From NCBI GenBank assembly GCA_028023455.1, contig JAQFVV010000063.1, positions 4,521,081-4,585,080 of the forward strand: a DNA stretch of 64,000 nucleotides, given 5' to 3'. This document shows positions 60,431 through 64,000 of this stretch, piece by piece (positions within the stretch are counted from its first letter, which is position 1; each line of letters starts with the position of its first letter). The stretch is from Epiperipatus broadwayi (lineage: Eukaryota > Onychophora > Udeonychophora > Euonychophora > Peripatidae). The notes beneath the pieces are model-generated. The model made no database searches and had not been told where the DNA came from. It saw only the letters and a list, made by a program, of their open reading frames with translations. A program made the translations under genes and the position numbers.

Positions 60431-62039
60431 TTGTAAAATTCTCATAAAAAGTGAAATAAAAAATAAACTTTTGATAGAGAATGAGCTATGCATGATAATT
60501 TTAATTATATAATTTTATACTCACAATATTTTTAAATGCTTTTATTTAAGTGGGAATATCTGTTTATTTGTTTAGTGTTTGCAAATTTTTAAATCACTTT
60601 TAAGTTAAAATGAAATTTTAAAATCAAGGTTGAATAGATTTTAGTTTAATAGAATTACTTTTAACCTAATACATAAGTAATAAATAATAGGCAAATCCAT
60701 ATGGGGTATTAACTTTTTAAAAGATCATTAGTTTTATAGTTATGACCAGAGGATGGGAAAATATTGAATATTTTGATATCAAAATTTAAGAATTGTTTTT
60801 AGAACTTTAGTATGTTTTGAGTAAGCTAACAAGAGAGTGGTATAGACATTTTTTGCATTCAATTTAAAATTATAATATTTTAAAATTGACGTTTAATCCT
60901 CTTGTACTATGCTAACATTCTGACAGATTTTTTTATTCTCACTAGATTCAAGTTTTCAACTTTTACTTTAATATTAAACCATTATTATTTATCAGACTAT
61001 AATAAATTTGACCCCACTTGATACTTTTGTTTAGAAATTAAATAAATTTTAAAAAAATCACATATGATTTTCAGAATTATTTTAAAAATTAGATGTAAAT
61101 CAAAATGGAGTGCTTTCACAGCATCAAATTTCAGGTCGAGCAGATTAAATTTACAAAATAAATGAAATCTTTTTTGTTTGATGTCTGTTTTAAAAATCTG
61201 AATAAATTTCTTCATAATTTTGACAATATCATTAAATATTATAACAAACTGTGGTAATGATGACATATCTAGACAGTTGTATTCCACGACCTTAATCTCT
61301 ATGGTAATGTTGAACAAGAATATATTTTTTGTAAAAAATAAATATGTAATAATATATATTTTGATTTCTAATAATTATTATACAATTATGATACAAAAAT
61401 AATCATACACTTTCCAAAAAATCAAGTAAGTTTGAGTTCGCTAAGTATGCATTGGCTAATTCCCATTTATTTAATTATCCACATGTCTTTTGATTTTTTT
61501 AAAATTAAAATATTAGAAAATAAATATACACGAATTTTAAAGCTGTAAAAAAATGTTAGCAAAGTTTCTTAGTAGCAAAAAATGCAAATTTAATTTTTAG
61601 ATTTCTCAGATGTAAGTTCACTGCTTGAATAAATGGGATGATTAATAGATTTAAGTTCAATATAATTTGTTGAAATTTTGGACATTTAAAAAAAATCTCT
61701 ATCAATGTGATAGGAGACCATAACACTATAGATAAGCAAATTGGTTTTTTTAGATATGAAAGAGTATGGGTGGTGGTGAATATTTTGATCTTAGAACTTC
61801 AATGTTTTAAGTAATGCTCACAATTTTCTTGGTTTCAATTGGAAACTTCATTTAAATAATAAGAAAATTATTTTACAATATAGCTTTATTAAGCATATTT
61901 TTAAATAATTTTTTTTACCAAATAAAAAAAAAGTTAAACAATTTTCACCAGAAAAGTAATTTACTTATTTATTATAATATATAATTATGTACACTTATTA
62001 AATATGATATATTCATAAAGAATATACATATTATATTAT

Positions 62040-62040
<1 letters not shown>
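60431..62040. other. AT-rich sequence, no gene called
   Basis: A 106-codon minus frame at 60997-61317 (HLFCKFNLLDLKFDAVKAL region) lies upstream of the hAT relic on the same strand and could be more of that element, but its match to any hAT domain is too weak to call. Confidence 0.4.
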
Positions 62041-62042
<2 letters not shown>

Positions 62043-62077
<35 letters not shown>

Positions 62078-62140
62078 TATAATATATATATGATACCTAT
62101 ATTTATGTATACTATATATATATATCATATATATATAGTA
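62043..62140. repeat. (TA)n and inverted TATA-rich block
   Basis: (AT)n at 62043-62074, then TATATATGATACCTATATTTATG and a TATATATATCATATATATAG stretch. The later CATAAATATAGGTGATCA makes a small inverted repeat with ATACCTATATTTATGTA. Confidence 0.85.
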
Positions 62141-62149
62141 ACATAAATA

Positions 62150-64000
62150 TAGGTGATCAAAAATACATTGTAACATAAATAAAATGATCATGGATCCATT
62201 GTAACTTAAATAAAGATAGAAATGATTCAAATATAAATATTACCATAGAGTAGTCTATAATATATAAGGTCATAATATTAAAATGATGAGTAGGAATAAA
62301 TGAGACACATTTCTATAATTAGATTTCTCAAGGATATCATAATATCAATACCTAGGAACAATAATGCCTGGAGACTAATCATTTAAGGTGTCTGGTCTAT
62401 TTCAAATCCTGGTTAGGCAGGCATTGTATCATCAATAACCAAGTAGATCAAACTATAAGCAATTATTAAGAACAAACTATTATAACTCAGGAAATAACAT
62501 CAAGTGGGTGAGTACACTGGTAACTCAATAAAATATATTCTCAGGTATACAGACGGTAGATCCTATTCACTTTCATCTCTTGGTTTGATGTCAAGTGCAT
62601 ATTTAAATAAATAACTAGTGAATATGGTCTAGCAGGATACCACTAGATTATCTGAACCTAGACACAGTTATATCTTATAACCTTTTCACATGTACCAGGT
62701 TTGAATCCCTTTTTGGTACTTTATTTCTAATAAAAATGGAGGATTTTGCTTCTAGACCCATATCACTGTAAGCAATAAATTTAGGTAAACATAAAACATC
62801 TTTAAACTAAAGTGAAGTATATAAATTCCTCATACAGAAATCATTTCCCAGACCTTAACATAATAAATGGTTTCAATATCTTTTTTATAAGTTTTACTAG
62901 CTCAGATTATTATTATTAATTTAGGATGGCAATTCACTCATCCTTGCATGAAATAGATGATGGTATGGTGGTTATTACAATTATTCACAAATGTCAACTA
63001 AATACCATGAAATTTATGGCCTTTAAACATTTATCTATCTCATTAAGTAAAACATGATGGTGATGATGATGATAATGATAATGGTCTCAACCACAGCTTT
63101 AGGACTAAGCCTAATCATAAAATTTAGTTTCAGAAATTAATAACTAGTGGCTAATCTTAGTATATCTAATTGGAACTTAAATAGCTAATATTCATCTTGA
63201 TGATGAATGATCATAATTAATAGACTACTCTTAATGAAATATATATGCCTCATTTACTAAAATAAACTAATATTTATTACTACATTTTTAACATATACAT
63301 AAAAATGTCTAGACATACATGAAAATTTATATGGATAATAACAATAATCATAATTGACTATTTGAAATCATACTATTAATTTTAAATTCTTCCCCCTTTC
63401 CCATAAATGGTATAATGCATATATTAAATTGGGTGTCACATTTACCATGATTTTCACTCCACAAGAAAATATCTCAAACAAAAATAAACTCTGTTTTCTC
63501 TTTTGCACTCATACCTTTATAAATCTAACATGTAAAGCAGAATGATAAAAAAAATGTTAGTAGAATTGGAAAGAGCAAGTTTTTAGAAACAAGTTTTAAA
63601 TTATTTTTCTCCCCCTTCCTTCTACCCTCTGAAATGCTATACTTTAACTTAAAACAAAAATCTAATATTTTTAATACTGCCTATTATTTTACATTCTCAC
63701 ACAATTACATATATGCAACAAGTATTATATTATTATGTATGTGCGTGTTTTATCCCCATAATAACAAAAATATTATTTAAAACAAAATAATAAAAAAAAA
63801 TGTTACATATTAATAACATTTCATAACTTTAGGTTAATAGACAATCATAATTTTAGTACATATAAAATCATTAATGAGGCTTATGTTTATCGTTATTAAG
63901 AAATTCTTGGTTTCAATTGATCTTGGTTGTTTTAAAAGTTCTTTAAACGAAAATATACCACTCTGTTGCCAAAATTTTACCAAGTCTTTGATATTATAAA
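62150..64000. other. AT-rich sequence, no gene recognised
   Basis: A possible pol III B-box complement (CCAGGTTTGAATCCC) lies at about 62697, and a short GAT-rich run at 63058-63080. No element or gene could be delimited up to the end of the window. Confidence 0.5.

Noticed and set aside
59885-60512. 122- and 135-codon frames on the plus strand
   Set aside because: They run antisense to the hAT relic and across the hairpin, are mostly Phe/Ile/Tyr from T-rich DNA, and show no domain.

Overview
This window looks like gene-poor, repeat-dominated nuclear DNA from an animal, most likely a cephalopod or related mollusc. That placement is an inference. It rests on very high AT content, long TA, TATC, GA and CA microsatellites, a short TTAGGG-type interstitial telomeric tract, Penelope-like retroelements with a GIY-YIG endonuclease, and hAT, Tigger and gag relics. 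I found no intact host protein-coding gene, no rRNA gene and no convincing tRNA gene. Nearly all open frames over 60 codons lie in simple repeats or mobile-element debris.

Layout. 0-6.9 kb: a (TA)n tract, two copies of a ~370-bp dispersed retroposon-like repeat, an ~80-bp minisatellite rich in AG/GT motifs, and a second four-unit satellite. 6.95-9.08 kb: a 2.1-kb element ending in TTGTAACGAT/ATCGTTACAA, probably a solo LTR or a non-autonomous transposon. 9.14-10.82 kb: two large foldback palindromes side by side. 10.87-14.8 kb: a doubled motif resembling a retrotransposon primer-binding site, then a featureless AT-rich tract with more CpG than its surroundings. 16.3-17.3 kb: a three-unit tandem repeat and another palindrome. 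19.57-19.90 kb: a foldback flanked by an 18-bp direct repeat. 21.9-22.3 kb: about 101 perfect TATC repeats. 23.0-23.7 kb: homopolymer-rich, possibly poorly assembled sequence. 26.0-26.9 kb: a broken retrotransposon gag gene.

26.9-39.3 kb is the most informative part. It is a tandemly duplicated cassette in which each of two units carries a pair of Penelope-like elements joined 5' end to 5' end, with their 3' ends facing outward. The pair in the second unit is bounded by a perfect 17-bp direct repeat, and a related cassette at 27.37 kb keeps the unoccupied site. So the inverted pair seems to have inserted as one event and was then duplicated with its surroundings. One cassette later received a 1,107-bp Tigger/pogo-like DNA transposon at a TA dinucleotide; its empty site is also preserved in the sister cassette.

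39.3-64 kb: microsatellites, a near-perfect 131-bp-arm palindrome at 41.05-41.49 kb, three consecutive short hairpins at 44.25-44.39 kb, a GC-rich patch with a perfect 20-bp palindrome at 50.8 kb, a telomere-like tract at 52.05 kb, a Penelope relic at 52.7-53.0 kb, a 54.6-kb minisatellite, a third copy of the ~370-bp repeat, and a decayed hAT transposase at 59.5-60.4 kb interrupted by a hairpin. No pathway or operon logic links these features. The story is successive transposition, inversion and tandem duplication, leaving an unusually dense set of inverted repeats that would form double-stranded RNA if transcribed.
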